Shown here: positions 7,382 through 16,488 of the stretch, piece by piece
How positions within the stretch are numbered: the first letter of the stretch is position 1
Layout: each line of letters starts with the position of its first letter
From: an uncultured Fluviicola sp.
GTDB lineage: Bacteria > Bacteroidota > Bacteroidia > Flavobacteriales_D > Crocinitomicaceae
Assembly: GCF_902168135.1 (NCBI RefSeq)
Contig: NZ_CABHOL010000018.1
Location: forward strand, 53,128-117,127
DNA: 64,000 bases
Reading direction: 5' to 3'
The notes under the pieces: model-generated
Databases searched by the model: none
Seen by the model: only the letters and a program-made list of their open reading frames with translations
Told to the model about the DNA's origin: nothing
Program-made: the position numbers and the translations under genes

Positions 7382-9217
7382 ATGAACATGGAAATTATAG
7401 ACCCAATTTCTGAAATTATTGTTTCTAATATTGATAGTCTTTATGATGCTACAAAGAATTTCATCACTGATACTAACCAAAAGATTAAATCTCAATTAAA
7501 AACAACCTTTTCCAAATATTTGGAAAGTATTAAAAGAAAATATTCTAGTACCAAAACAATAATATACAGGGATACACCTCAATCAATTGAAAAATTTTAT
7601 GAACCCATAGATCTTTTTAATGATACTATCAACTTATCAAACCCTGATATTTCAGACTTGGTTAGTATTGGTAAACCTATCATAATTACAGGAACAGGTG
7701 GTTCAGGTAAATCAACTTTTTTAAAGTATTTATTGTTGAATTCGATTGAAAAAACGAAATTAATTCCTTTATTTATTGAGTTGAGGGATGTTGAGAATTC
7801 CAAACAAAGCCTACTTGAATATATTACGTCTTCCCTTCAATTAAAAAAGGTAAAATTGGAATCCCCATATCTCGATCTGGCTTTTAGAAAAGGAAATTTT
7901 CTTTTTTTGCTTGATGGATTTGACGAGCTTTCACTTGATTTTTCTACTGGTATTGGTGAAGAGATTGAGTTATTAACGCAAAACTACACGAATTGCCATT
8001 TTATCGTAACATCTAGACCCGGCAAGCAGTTTATCGCATGGACAAATTTTGTAGAACTTCATACAACACCATTAACATTGTCAAAAGCAGTAAGTTTGGT
8101 AAGGCGTCTAAATTTTGATCCAGAAATTAAACAGAAGTTTATTTTGGAATTAGAATCATCATTGTATAATTCTCATAGATCCTTTTTTGAAAACCCACTC
8201 TTACTTTCCATAATGTTAATAACGTATAGAGACAGTGCCTCAATTCCTTCTGAATTACACAATTTCTACTATTTAGCATTTGAAGCTTTATATTACAGGC
8301 ATGATGCCTCAAAGTCTTTTAAACGGCCAACTCTTACTGGTTTACCTGTGAATAAAGGAAAAGACATTATGGCAGCATTTTCTTTGACAACATATTTAAA
8401 GACAAAAACCTCATTTAATAAACACGAATTAGATGATTTTTTAAAAAATGCAATGAGGCTAGCTGATTGTGAGTGCGTTTTGGATGACTTAATTGTGGAT
8501 TTACTTCAGTCTTTTTGCATGTTGCTTCAAGATGGAACGCTTTATGAATACACTCACCGTTCTTTTCAAGAATATTTTGCAGCATGTTATCTTGTTTCAA
8601 CGAGCGAGCAAAATCAAATTATTTTAATAGATCAGTTTGTAAAAAAAGCAGACACTGATATAACCTTGCAGCTAGCTTATGGAATGAACCCCAAACTTGT
8701 AGAAGAAAAGCTGATAATTCCTTTTTTAACTCGCTTTAGAGAGCGTATAGGATATAAATCCAAATTAAATAAGACTGTTTTTAAAAAATTTGCTCGAGAG
8801 TATTTTGATGATGTATTAATTGATCTGAATAGAGATGCTTCCTTGACTGTTCGTAATGTAAATAAATTGAAAACGAAGGGAGAAATAGAACCAAAGGTTT
8901 TAGATCTGATTACAACACGGTTATTAATTAAGATCTACGATATAGATAATAATTTTATTGTTACAAAAAATAACAAATTACCTAAATTGAGCTTTATAAA
9001 ATATCAATTAGATGAATCAGGGAAACCTATTAAAAATATGATGATTGATGAGTATCCACTCAGTACAGCTTTAAAAGATGAGGCCTTGCTTGAATGGTTT
9101 ATGATGCATTCTATCGAATCAAGGGTACTTGAAAAACTTATCAATTTAGAAGAAGAGTTGAGAATTAAAAACAAATTTAATAACGATTTATTTTTAAAGC
9201 TATTAAATAATCAATAG
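7382..9217 (+). CDS. NACHT-domain STAND NTPase, candidate anti-phage protein
   Basis: The 611-residue protein carries a NACHT module: Walker A GTGGSGKST (104-112), Walker B LFLLDGFDEL (174-183), sensor FIVTSRPG (207-214) and the late signature THRSFQEYFAA in the winged-helix region near residue 390. An N-terminal segment of about 95 residues precedes it, with a basic helix and YRDTPQSIEKFYEP. The last 200 or so residues are helical and unfamiliar. Bacterial NACHT proteins are known NLR-like anti-phage sensors; a short C-terminal sensor form fits, but I cannot assign a clade. The gene is visibly richer in A and T, and in AAA/AAT/TTA codons, than its neighbours. It has its own promoter and is isolated between core genes by hairpins on both sides, which suggests horizontal acquisition. 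No adjacent effector gene is seen. Confidence 0.85.
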   Translation: MNMEIIDPISEIIVSNIDSLYDATKNFITDTNQKIKSQLKTTFSKYLESIKRKYSSTKTIIYRDTPQSIEKFYEPIDLFNDTINLSNPDISDLVSIGKPIIITGTGGSGKSTFLKYLLLNSIEKTKLIPLFIELRDVENSKQSLLEYITSSLQLKKVKLESPYLDLAFRKGNFLFLLDGFDELSLDFSTGIGEEIELLTQNYTNCHFIVTSRPGKQFIAWTNFVELHTTPLTLSKAVSLVRRLNFDPEIKQKFILELESSLYNSHRSFFENPLLLSIMLITYRDSASIPSELHNFYYLAFEALYYRHDASKSFKRPTLTGLPVNKGKDIMAAFSLTTYLKTKTSFNKHELDDFLKNAMRLADCECVLDDLIVDLLQSFCMLLQDGTLYEYTHRSFQEYFAACYLVSTSEQNQIILIDQFVKKADTDITLQLAYGMNPKLVEEKLIIPFLTRFRERIGYKSKLNKTVFKKFAREYFDDVLIDLNRDASLTVRNVNKLKTKGEIEPKVLDLITTRLLIKIYDIDNNFIVTKNNKLPKLSFIKYQLDESGKPIKNMMIDEYPLSTALKDEALLEWFMMHSIESRVLEKLINLEEELRIKNKFNNDLFLKLLNNQ

Positions 9218-9240
9218 TAATTACGAATCATTTACTTATG

Positions 9241-9272
9241 AGTTTAACGCGAGATATCTCTTCGCGTTAACT
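9241..9272. terminator. Hairpin between convergent NACHT gene and his operon
   Basis: TAACGCGA (9245-9252) pairs with TCGCGTTA (9262-9269), extended outward by AGT/ACT with one bulged T. The interior GAGATATCTC is itself palindromic. It ends two bases before the hisIE stop and lies at the convergence of two transcription units, so a two-way terminator is likely, though neither strand has a strong U-tract. Confidence 0.5.
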
Positions 9273-9273
9273 G

Positions 9274-9861
9274 CTACTTCGTCCTTCCATCCAAAACATC
9301 CAACACCTCTCTAAAATCAACCTGCCTCGCGCGCAAAAGGACTAAATAATGAAACAACAAATCAGCAGCTTCTTCTTTGAAAAGCTGTGGTTCATTTCGC
9401 ATAGCTTCTATAACGATTTCTACTCCCTCCTCCCCGACTTTCTGCGCAATTTTAGGCAATCCCTTTTCAATCAGCGACTGAATATACGATCCTTCTTTGG
9501 GAGTCGTAAATCTCTCATCAATGGTGTCGATCAATTTGCGGAGTGTATCGAATGAACGTGATTCTGCTTCGCCGAAACAGGAGATTTTGCCAGTGTGACA
9601 AGTCGGACCTTTTGCCTTGGCCTTTATGAGTAAAGTATCTTCATCACAATCCAAAGACCAGTCGACCAATTCCAGGTAATTGCCTGAAGTTGCTCCCTTG
9701 ACCCACAATTCATTCCTGGAGCGTGAAAAGAAGGTAACTAATCGGGTTTCCAAAGTCTGCTGAAAAGAAACTTCGTTCATATACCCCAGCATCAGCACCT
9801 GGTTGGTTTGTGCATCCTGTATAATTGCCGGAATCAATCCGTTTTTGTCGTATTTCATCAT
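9274..9861 (-). CDS. hisIE: Phosphoribosyl-AMP cyclohydrolase / phosphoribosyl-ATP pyrophosphatase (HisIE)
   Basis: This bifunctional 195-residue enzyme catalyses histidine steps 2 and 3: the C-terminal domain removes pyrophosphate from PR-ATP and the N-terminal domain opens the adenine ring of PR-AMP. The N-terminal cyclohydrolase half (about 1-100) shows SLDCDEDTLLIKAKAKGPTC with the metal-binding Asp and Cys residues and HTG just after. The C-terminal helical pyrophosphatase half (about 108-190) has GEEGVEIVIEA. It is the last gene of the his operon, five bases after hisF. The start could be either of two consecutive ATG codons. Confidence 0.95.
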   Translation of the reverse strand: MMKYDKNGLIPAIIQDAQTNQVLMLGYMNEVSFQQTLETRLVTFFSRSRNELWVKGATSGNYLELVDWSLDCDEDTLLIKAKAKGPTCHTGKISCFGEAESRSFDTLRKLIDTIDERFTTPKEGSYIQSLIEKGLPKIAQKVGEEGVEIVIEAMRNEPQLFKEEAADLLFHYLVLLRARQVDFREVLDVLDGRTK

Positions 9862-9866
9862 TTGTT

Positions 9867-10622
9867 CTAATTTCTAATTCTAATTGTTTTACTCAGTTCG
9901 TTTTTCAATTCCGGAATAGCAATCTCTCCGAAATGAAAGATACTGGCGGCTAATCCGCCGGTAACGTTTGTTTGTGTGAACAGCTCTTCAAAATGAGCAA
10001 CTGTTCCTGCTCCGCCGGATGCAATTACAGGAATGCTAACAAGTTCCTGCAGTTTTTGATAAAAATCCAGTGCAAAACCGTCTTTGGTTCCGTCTCCATC
10101 CATAGAAGTAATGAGTAATTCCCCTGCTCCGAGTGAAACAACCTTCATAATCCATTCAAAAGCTTCTATTCCAGTGTCATTTTTCCCACCGTGTGTATGG
10201 ACGGTCCACCCGCTGTTGACTTTCCGGATATCAACTGCCGCCACAACACATTGTTTGCCGAACTGATCTGCCAGTTCTGTGATTAGTTCGGGACGTTTAA
10301 CCGCCGATGAATTGACAGCTATTTTATCGGCTCCACTCCTCAGTAAGGTACGTGCGTTTTCAACGGAGGAAATCCCGCCTCCGACAGTAAATGGAATGTT
10401 TACCTGCTCCGCAACTGCTTTTACCACCGGGACAAAAGTTGATCTTTTCTCGTTCGTAGCCGAAATATCCAGCAAAACCAATTCGTCGGCACCCTGAGCA
10501 GCATAAAATCGGGCCAATTCAACCGGATCTCCGGCATCCCGAATTGCCTCAAAGTTCACACCTTTTACGGTTCTTCCGTTTTGAATGTCCAAACAGGGGA
10601 TGATTCGTTTATAAACCTGCAT
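9867..10622 (-). CDS. hisF: Imidazole glycerol phosphate synthase, cyclase subunit
   Basis: HisF is the cyclase half of IGP synthase. It is a TIM barrel that joins PRFAR with ammonia delivered from HisH to make imidazole glycerol phosphate and AICAR. The 251-residue length is standard. The catalytic aspartates are visible as [12 protein letters not shown] (Asp12) and AAVDIRKV (Asp131). Phosphate-binding loops appear as FTVGGGI and VIASGGAG. Its start overlaps the hisA end by 14 bases, indicating coupled translation, and hisH lies upstream in the same operon. Confidence 0.96.
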   Translation of the reverse strand: MQVYKRIIPCLDIQNGRTVKGVNFEAIRDAGDPVELARFYAAQGADELVLLDISATNEKRSTFVPVVKAVAEQVNIPFTVGGGISSVENARTLLRSGADKIAVNSSAVKRPELITELADQFGKQCVVAAVDIRKVNSGWTVHTHGGKNDTGIEAFEWIMKVVSLGAGELLITSMDGDGTKDGFALDFYQKLQELVSIPVIASGGAGTVAHFEELFTQTNVTGGLAASIFHFGEIAIPELKNELSKTIRIRN

Positions 10623-11337
10623 CGTTGAATTGTTTTAGTTCACTTAGTGTTATTTTTCCGTCCAGCAGTGCTTTCCCAATAACACATGCATAACAGCCTG
10701 CTTTCCGGAGTTCTTCCAAATCGGATAACGATTCTACTCCACCGCTTGCAATCCAAAGCTGATCCGGAAATTGGTAAACGAGTCTTTCGTACAAGGCTAC
10801 ATTCGGACCGGATCCTGTGCCGTCTTTTTGAATATCCGTTGTTAAAATGGTTAATCCTTTGAATGAACTGAAATAACGCATAATCTCTTCCAGTGTTTTA
10901 CCCGAATCATCCTGCCATCCGTTGATTTTTAGCTTATTTCCATCCGTGTCCAGCGCTAGGATAAATCGTTCCGAACCGAATGTTTTTATCCAGTCGACCA
11001 CTTTTTCCGGTTCATTCACACACAAACTTCCGATTACGACCTGGTTGGCACCGGAATTCAACAGTCTGTCAACATCTTCAGCAGTTTTTATTCCTCCTCC
11101 AAAATCTACTTTTAATCCTGTTTGAGAGACAATTTCCCGCATCAATTCTTGATGAATTAACCTGCCCGCTTTAGCACCTGACAAATCTACCAGGTGCAGA
11201 TGCTTCAAACCATGAGATGCAATCTCGGAAGCATACGCAGCGGCATTCCGCGGATAAATTGTTTGTTGTCCGTAATCTCCCCGGAATAAGCGGACAACTT
11301 CATTGTTTATTAAATCAATTGCGGGTATTGCTATCAT
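10609..11337 (-). CDS. hisA: ProFAR isomerase (HisA)
   Basis: HisA is a TIM barrel that isomerises ProFAR to PRFAR in histidine synthesis. The 242-residue protein has [19 protein letters not shown] with Asp8 and LALDTDGNK with Asp130, the two catalytic acids of the family, plus phosphate-binding VDFGGGI and WIASGGV. It overlaps hisH by four bases (ATGA) and hisF by fourteen. It is the usual paralogue of hisF and shares its half-barrel repeats. Confidence 0.95.
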   Translation of the reverse strand: MIAIPAIDLINNEVVRLFRGDYGQQTIYPRNAAAYASEIASHGLKHLHLVDLSGAKAGRLIHQELMREIVSQTGLKVDFGGGIKTAEDVDRLLNSGANQVVIGSLCVNEPEKVVDWIKTFGSERFILALDTDGNKLKINGWQDDSGKTLEEIMRYFSSFKGLTILTTDIQKDGTGSGPNVALYERLVYQFPDQLWIASGGVESLSDLEELRKAGCYACVIGKALLDGKITLSELKQFNDAGL

Positions 11338-11972
11338 GTGTTTAAAAATTGAGTTAGTAATTTTTCTCCGGCTCTACCACTCTTTTCAGGGTGAAACTGG
11401 ACTCCGAAGAAATTGTCTTTTTTGAGTGCTGCGGAAAACGGAGCCGGATAATTGGCGACACCCCAGGTATTTTCGCAAATCTCAGCTGCATAACTGTGAA
11501 CGAAATAAAACACCTCAGATCTTCCGTTTAATACGACATCGTTCCAACCGATATGAGGGATGGGGTATTTTGCACGTAAGTCAGGTGCTATTTCTGCAAC
11601 ACCATCGGTTTGCCATTTGGCAAACTGGCAAATTTGCGGAGTTGCTAATTGTGATTTCAGGGATCGGACCGAAGCCTGGAAAATCTCCAAACCATAAAGG
11701 TTTCCTTCTTCATTCCAACCACACATCAACTGCATTCCCAGGCAGATTCCCAATACAGGCTGCTCCAAAGTCGGGATAACCAGATCGAGTCCTTTTTCAC
11801 GTAATTGCTCCATGGCACTTCTGGCATGACCTACTCCCGGAAAAATTACGTGTGTTGCAGACCTGATTTCCTTTTCATTGTCCGTTAAAACAATGTCATA
11901 ACCCAATCTTTTAAAGGCCTGCCGGATTGAAAACAAGTTTCCTGCCCCATAATCAATAACTGCTATTTTCAT
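11334..11972 (-). CDS. hisH: Imidazole glycerol phosphate synthase, glutaminase subunit
   Basis: HisH is the class I glutamine amidotransferase that hydrolyses glutamine and channels ammonia to HisF. The 212-residue protein opens with IAVIDYGAGNLFSI, carries the nucleophile elbow GICLGMQLM (Cys78) and ends with the FHPEKSG block (His194, Glu196), completing the triad. It overlaps hisB by one base upstream and hisA by four bases downstream, consistent with translational coupling of the operon. Confidence 0.95.
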   Translation of the reverse strand: MKIAVIDYGAGNLFSIRQAFKRLGYDIVLTDNEKEIRSATHVIFPGVGHARSAMEQLREKGLDLVIPTLEQPVLGICLGMQLMCGWNEEGNLYGLEIFQASVRSLKSQLATPQICQFAKWQTDGVAEIAPDLRAKYPIPHIGWNDVVLNGRSEVFYFVHSYAAEICENTWGVANYPAPFSAALKKDNFFGVQFHPEKSGRAGEKLLTQFLNT

Positions 11973-13108
11973 CAGAGCTCATTTTTAGTTGTCGGCAGAA
12001 GATCGAAATTTCCATTTCTGCGTTTGGCCATCAAAATGGCTTTTGCAAATGCTTTAAAGACAGCTTCGATCTTGTGGTGTTCGTTTTCACCCTTTGCTTG
12101 AATATAAAGGTTACAACGCGCTGTAAAACAGAATGATTTAAAAAAGTGCTGAACCATTTCCGTTGGGAGCTTTCCCACAAATTCGCGCTTCAGTTCTACT
12201 TCCCAAATCAATTCCGGCCGGCCTCCAAAATCGATCGCGCAAGTTGCAACACAGTCATCCATGGGCAGACAGAATCCGTAACGTTCAATACCGCGCTTGG
12301 AACCCAGTCCCTGATCAATTGCAAGACCAAGAGTCAAAGCAGTATCTTCTATGGTGTGGTGTTCATCGATTTGCAAATCACCATCAATATTCAATTCGAT
12401 GTCCATTTGTCCATGCCGTGCAAGCTGTTCCAGCATGTGATCGAAAAAGGCAATCCCGGTTTGAATTCTTGAAATTCCCGCGCCGTCCAAATCAAGACTT
12501 ATAAGACAATCTGTTTCTGAGGTGGTTCTGCGTACACTTACCTTACGAGTGCCTAAACGCAAATCAGCAACCAAATCGGACCAGTTTGCAACTCTCCGTT
12601 GAATGACCATTTCCAGTTCCTCTTTTGAATACTGCAATTCCGAACCGCATTCAATTACATGCGTTTCCAGTAAAAAGACTTTGCAGCCAAGATTTCTGGC
12701 TAGTTCAACATCTGTCCAGCGGTCACCTATAACAACCGAGTTTTCCAGATCGTACGATTCGGAAAAATACTTGCTCAACATTCCTGTACGCGGTTTTCTA
12801 TTCGGAGATTGTTCTTCCGGAAAAGAGCGGTCGATAAGTACTTCCGAAAAAACAATTCCTTCGCTTTCCAGGATATCAAGCATGAGTTGATGCGGGCCTT
12901 CAAAATCTTCAAAGGGAAAACTTTCCGTCCCCAATCCATCCTGGTTTGATACCAAAACGAGTTCGTACTCATTCCAGGAAACAATGGTTTTCAGGGTTGA
13001 GATCACCCCTTTCAAAAATTGAAGTTTCGAATAGGAATCAACCTGGTAGCCGATCGGTTCTTTGATGATTGTACCATCGCGGTCAATAAATAGCACTTTT
13101 TGTTTCAT
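11972..13108 (-). CDS. hisB: Bifunctional histidinol-phosphatase / IGP dehydratase (HisB)
   Basis: This 378-residue fusion carries a HAD-type histidinol-phosphate phosphatase at the N-terminus and imidazole glycerol phosphate dehydratase at the C-terminus, as in E. coli. The HAD half (about 1-165) opens with VLFIDRDGTI (Asp9 and Asp11) and has VIGDRWTDVELA. The dehydratase half (about 185-378) shows the manganese-binding DHMLEQLARHGQ, DEHHTIEDTALTLG and ENEHHKIEA. The start overlaps hisDC by four bases (ATGA) and the end overlaps hisH by one. Having both activities here means the operon needs no separate histidinol phosphatase. Confidence 0.95.
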   Translation of the reverse strand: MKQKVLFIDRDGTIIKEPIGYQVDSYSKLQFLKGVISTLKTIVSWNEYELVLVSNQDGLGTESFPFEDFEGPHQLMLDILESEGIVFSEVLIDRSFPEEQSPNRKPRTGMLSKYFSESYDLENSVVIGDRWTDVELARNLGCKVFLLETHVIECGSELQYSKEELEMVIQRRVANWSDLVADLRLGTRKVSVRRTTSETDCLISLDLDGAGISRIQTGIAFFDHMLEQLARHGQMDIELNIDGDLQIDEHHTIEDTALTLGLAIDQGLGSKRGIERYGFCLPMDDCVATCAIDFGGRPELIWEVELKREFVGKLPTEMVQHFFKSFCFTARCNLYIQAKGENEHHKIEAVFKAFAKAILMAKRRNGNFDLLPTTKNEL

Positions 13109-15462
13109 AATGTCTCCATAATTTGAATAAATCGATTATTTGCTTCAGGTGTTCCAACGCTTACCCGCAAAGTATCCGAACAATTGAATTGCCCGCTTCT
13201 GTCGCGAACCACTATTCCATTCTCAAGCAGTATTTCATAAATAGCGGAAGCATTCGGAATCCGGAAAAGAATGAAATTGGTTTCTGACGGAAAAACGGTT
13301 GTGACCGAAGGCAGCGATTTCAGAAAAACAGTCAGGCGTTCCCGTTCCCGGATAATCTCAGCATTCAGTTCATTCCATTGAATCTCTTTTAGAGCTTTTA
13401 CAGCTGTTTCCTGGACGACAGAACTCAAATTATAGGGCGGTTTTATCCGGTCTAAAGCAGTGACCCAAGCTTTCGGAGCAATTGCCATACCGATGCGCAG
13501 GCCGGCCATTCCATACCCTTTTGAAAGTGTTTGGATAACGATCAAATTTGAATAATTGATCACTTCATCGGATGCTGAAGAGCCCACCGGACAAAAATCA
13601 ATGTAAGCCTCGTCAATAATGACCAATCCGTTGAATGCTTTTACAATTTCAAGCAATTCTGTTTTCGGAATGCGATTTCCCGTTGGGTTATTCGGATTGC
13701 AGAGCACCAATAGTTTAGCTTCTTCTGCCTGAAGTAAAATTTCCGATACTGAAATCTGAAATTGGCTATCCAGGTTGATTTCCAAGGGTTTTAAACCATT
13801 TATTCGGGCGAGCACCGCATACATTCCGTAAGAAGGATTCAAAAAAGCAACGGAATCCAAAAATGGAGTTCCGGTCAAACGAAAAATCAAATCCAGCACT
13901 TCGTCAGATCCGTTCCCTAAGAATACATGCTCGGGATTAAATCCTTTAATCTCACTTATAACCTTTTTAAGTTCCTTTTGTTTCGGGTCCGGATAACGGT
14001 TGTAAGCTGTCTCAAACGCATGCTCATTGGCATCCAGGAAGATCTTTCCAGAACCGTCAAACTCATCCCTGGCCGAACTATAAGGCTGAACGTTCCTTAA
14101 ATCCGTGCGCAAAAAACGTGTTATATCTATCTCACTCTCAAGAATCGAAGCGATCGATAGACCTGCTTCCGGTTCACTCTCACTCTGTTTCAATTCCAGC
14201 CGTATCTTAACCGCATTCGCATGTCCCTGCAGTTCTTCTGCTTCTGCCATCGTGATGACCGTTTGCCCCAGGTTTTCAAGTCCCTCATCGCTGATTTTTT
14301 GATAAGTAATCTTTTTCACAAAAGAATCCAGGGAAACTCCGCTGTAAGCTTTTGCAAAACCGGAAGTCGGCAGGGTGTGATTCGTTCCTGACGCGTAATC
14401 TCCGAAACTCTCCGCCGTATTTTGCCCGATAAACACGCTTCCTGCATTGGTAACCTTTGCGACTATCTCATCTTCGTACCGTCCCATGACGATCAGGTGT
14501 TCAGGCGCGTATGAATTGATGATTTCCGGCCATTTCTCCACTCCTGTTACAATTGCCAGACTTGAATCCAAGGCCGTTTTCGCTATTTCTTTTCGTGGAA
14601 GAAGTTTCAACTGCCTGCTCACTTCTTCCAGAACCTTTTCGAGGAATCCTGCTTCCTCCGTTAGGAAAACAACTTGTGAATCCTGGCCGTGTTCTGCCTG
14701 TGCCAGCAAATCCGCTGCGATAAAAGAAGCCGGTACCGATGAATCTGCGGCAACAAGCACTTCCGAAGGCCCTGCAGGAAGGTCAATGGCTATCCCAAGG
14801 CTTTGAGCAAATACTTTTGCAGCTGTGACATATTGATTTCCGGGACCAAAGATTTTATCCGCTTTCGGAATGGTTTCTGTTCCGATACTCATGGCTGCAA
14901 TAGCTTGCGCCCCGCCCGCTTTGTAAACCAAATCAATTCCGGCCGTTTTAGCAGCAAACAGAATTGCAGGATGGATCTTTCCCTGCTTATTGGGAGGAGT
15001 ACACAAGAAACGAATCGGGTTACCGGCAATTTTAGCAGGAATTCCAAGCATCAGAACTGTTGAGAACAAAGGAGCTGTCCCGCCGGGAACATAAAGTCCG
15101 ACGGTTTGGACAGGTACGGATTTTCTCCAGCAAAAAACGCCGGGAGCTGTTTCCACTTCATGATCCCTGTTTTCCTGAGAACGGTGAAAACGCTCGATGT
15201 TTTTAGCGGCAACCCGTATTGCCTGTTTTAATTCCGGTGAAACCAGTTTCTCAGATTCTTCAAACTCTTTTTCATCAACCAGTAAACAATCCGGAGCAAC
15301 GCCGTCAAACTGAAGGGTAAAATTTCTCAATGCCCGGTCTCCGTTTTTTTCGATTTCCCGGAACACATCCGAAACGAAAGAATCCAGGTTGACAGAAATT
15401 TCTTTTTGGCGTTCAATAGCTTGCTGCAACTCAATGACGGATGGATTTATCAGTGTTCTCAT
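13105..15462 (-). CDS. hisDC: Histidinol dehydrogenase-histidinol-phosphate aminotransferase fusion (HisD-HisC)
   Basis: One uninterrupted frame encodes HisD (about residues 1-425) and HisC (about 447-785), joined by a linker rich in Glu and Ser. HisD oxidises histidinol to histidine with NAD and zinc; motifs include GPGNQYVTAAK, GPSEVLVAAD, LLAQAEHG and GHANAVKIRL. HisC is a class I PLP aminotransferase; motifs include DANEH, FLGNGSDEVLD, CNPNNPTGN, IIDEAYIDF and the PLP lysine in TLSKGYGMAGLRIG. In most genomes I know these are separate adjacent genes, with hisC starting near the NVQPYSSARDEF block. I chose the ATG at 15462 (MRTLINPS), two bases after hisG ends; an upstream ATG at 15492 would overlap hisG by 28 bases. 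No internal start with a ribosome site is evident. Confidence 0.93.
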   Translation of the reverse strand: MRTLINPSVIELQQAIERQKEISVNLDSFVSDVFREIEKNGDRALRNFTLQFDGVAPDCLLVDEKEFEESEKLVSPELKQAIRVAAKNIERFHRSQENRDHEVETAPGVFCWRKSVPVQTVGLYVPGGTAPLFSTVLMLGIPAKIAGNPIRFLCTPPNKQGKIHPAILFAAKTAGIDLVYKAGGAQAIAAMSIGTETIPKADKIFGPGNQYVTAAKVFAQSLGIAIDLPAGPSEVLVAADSSVPASFIAADLLAQAEHGQDSQVVFLTEEAGFLEKVLEEVSRQLKLLPRKEIAKTALDSSLAIVTGVEKWPEIINSYAPEHLIVMGRYEDEIVAKVTNAGSVFIGQNTAESFGDYASGTNHTLPTSGFAKAYSGVSLDSFVKKITYQKISDEGLENLGQTVITMAEAEELQGHANAVKIRLELKQSESEPEAGLSIASILESEIDITRFLRTDLRNVQPYSSARDEFDGSGKIFLDANEHAFETAYNRYPDPKQKELKKVISEIKGFNPEHVFLGNGSDEVLDLIFRLTGTPFLDSVAFLNPSYGMYAVLARINGLKPLEINLDSQFQISVSEILLQAEEAKLLVLCNPNNPTGNRIPKTELLEIVKAFNGLVIIDEAYIDFCPVGSSASDEVINYSNLIVIQTLSKGYGMAGLRIGMAIAPKAWVTALDRIKPPYNLSSVVQETAVKALKEIQWNELNAEIIRERERLTVFLKSLPSVTTVFPSETNFILFRIPNASAIYEILLENGIVVRDRSGQFNCSDTLRVSVGTPEANNRFIQIMETL

Positions 15463-15464
15463 AA

Positions 15465-16322
15465 TCAGGAAACCATTTTTTCGATGGGACAAACCAGGAT
15501 TCCTTCAGCACCTTCCGATTTAAGACGCTGTACGACCTGCCAAACTTCTTTTTGTTTCACTACCGAATGAACGCTGACCCACCCTTCAACAGCAAGCGGA
15601 AGGATCGTCGGACTTTTCATTCCCGGGAGGATTTCACAGATGGTCGATAGTTTTTCTTTAGGAGCATTCAGCAGAATGTATTTGTTTTCATTTCCTGCCA
15701 AAACGGATTGGATGCGGAAGAGCAGCTGATCCAGCAGGGCTTGCTTTTCAACATTGAAATCCGGTCCTTTGATCAAAACTGCTTCGGAATACAGGAAAGG
15801 AAAAACCTCCCGCAGGTTGTTTTGAAACAAGGTGTTCCCAGTGGAAACAATGTCCGCAATACTATCCGAAAGGTCCAGGGAAGGTGCAATTTCTACCGAT
15901 CCGGAAATGGTGTGTATTTCGGCTGTAATCCCATTCTTTTGCAAATATTTCCGGACAGAATTCGGATATGAAGTAGCAATCCGTTTTCCCTGAAGGTCTT
16001 CCAATGTTTGGATTTCGGAAGTCTTTGGAACAGCAAACGACAACCGGCATTTTGAAAAATTCAGTGCCTGAACGATTTCCACGGGAGTTTCATCTTCTTC
16101 CAGGAGATTGGAACCTACAATCCCCAGATCCACCACTCCGTCGGCAACATATTGCGGAATATCGCTGTTGCGAAGAAATAAAAGTTCTGCCGGGTAATCC
16201 GATGTGATGACTTTAAGCTGTCCGTCCCGGTAATCGATTTTCAGGCCGCATTCTTTGAGCAGTTCCAGGGAACCTTCCCGGAGCCGACCTGATTTTTGTA
16301 GAGCAATAATTAAACGTTTCAT
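15465..16322 (-). CDS. hisG: ATP phosphoribosyltransferase, long form
   Basis: HisG catalyses the first step of histidine synthesis, joining ATP to PRPP, and is normally feedback-inhibited by histidine. From the ATG at 16322 (MKRLIIALQKSGRL) the protein has 285 residues. This is the long form with a C-terminal regulatory domain (about 210-285), so it needs no HisZ. Typical blocks are VDLGIVGSNLLEE, KRIATSYPNSVRKYL and DIVSTGNTL. A longer frame from 16364 runs back towards the attenuator and is unlikely. It is the first structural gene after the leader peptide and attenuator; its start lies about 50 bases downstream of the terminator U-tract. Confidence 0.95.
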   Translation of the reverse strand: MKRLIIALQKSGRLREGSLELLKECGLKIDYRDGQLKVITSDYPAELLFLRNSDIPQYVADGVVDLGIVGSNLLEEDETPVEIVQALNFSKCRLSFAVPKTSEIQTLEDLQGKRIATSYPNSVRKYLQKNGITAEIHTISGSVEIAPSLDLSDSIADIVSTGNTLFQNNLREVFPFLYSEAVLIKGPDFNVEKQALLDQLLFRIQSVLAGNENKYILLNAPKEKLSTICEILPGMKSPTILPLAVEGWVSVHSVVKQKEVWQVVQRLKSEGAEGILVCPIEKMVS

Positions 16323-16370
16323 CTGTAAAATTAGAGCCTGACCTTCAAAAGAGTATTGAAACAAAATGAC

Positions 16371-16403
16371 AACAAAAAACCCGCTTGAAAGCCAAGCGGG
16401 TTA
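16371..16403 (-). terminator. his operon attenuator terminator
   Basis: On the minus strand, AACCCGCTTG (16402-16393) pairs perfectly with CAAGCGGGTT (16387-16378) around a five-base loop, followed by a U-tract (16379-16374). It lies between the His leader peptide and hisG. Its 5' arm can instead pair over nine bases with the segment at the leader stop codon (16445-16437), giving the antiterminator; see the leader peptide entry. Confidence 0.92.
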
Positions 16404-16445
16404 AAGAATTATAGATATACAATCATCTCACCATAGCGCTTAGCT
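16390..16445 (-). promoter_or_regulatory. Antiterminator pairing of the his attenuator
   Basis: RNA segment AGCUAAGCG (16445-16437, which contains the leader stop codon) is complementary over nine bases, with one G-U pair, to CGCUUGGCU (16398-16390), the 5' arm and loop of the terminator. A ribosome stalled on the His codons would leave the first segment free and favour this pairing. A ribosome reaching the stop codon would cover it and let the terminator form. No third hairpin is needed. Confidence 0.75.
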
Positions 16446-16484
16446 GTGCATGTGATGATGATGATGGAATTGTGTCATTTTCAT
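16440..16484 (-). CDS. hisL: Histidine operon leader peptide
   Basis: A 14-residue frame reads MKMTQFHHHHHMHS and stops. It has five consecutive His codons (CAT CAT CAT CAT CAC) and a sixth after one Met. It sits immediately ahead of a perfect terminator and hisG, the classic arrangement for ribosome-mediated attenuation: scarcity of charged tRNA-His stalls the ribosome and lets the his genes be read. A strong promoter box ends four bases before its ATG, so the transcript may start at or within the first codon; the second Met (16478) could then be the real start. The peptide itself is presumably short-lived and has no other function. Confidence 0.92.
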   Translation of the reverse strand: MKMTQFHHHHHMHS

Positions 16485-16488
16485 GGTA

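Noticed and set aside
7288..9273. Att sites, integrase or IS around the NACHT gene
   Set aside because: No direct repeats, transposase or integrase frame is visible at either side; the foreign origin rests on composition and isolation only.
15463..15492. Upstream ATG for hisDC
   Set aside because: It overlaps hisG by 28 bases and adds ten residues not found at the start of HisD; the ATG at 15462 follows hisG by two bases.
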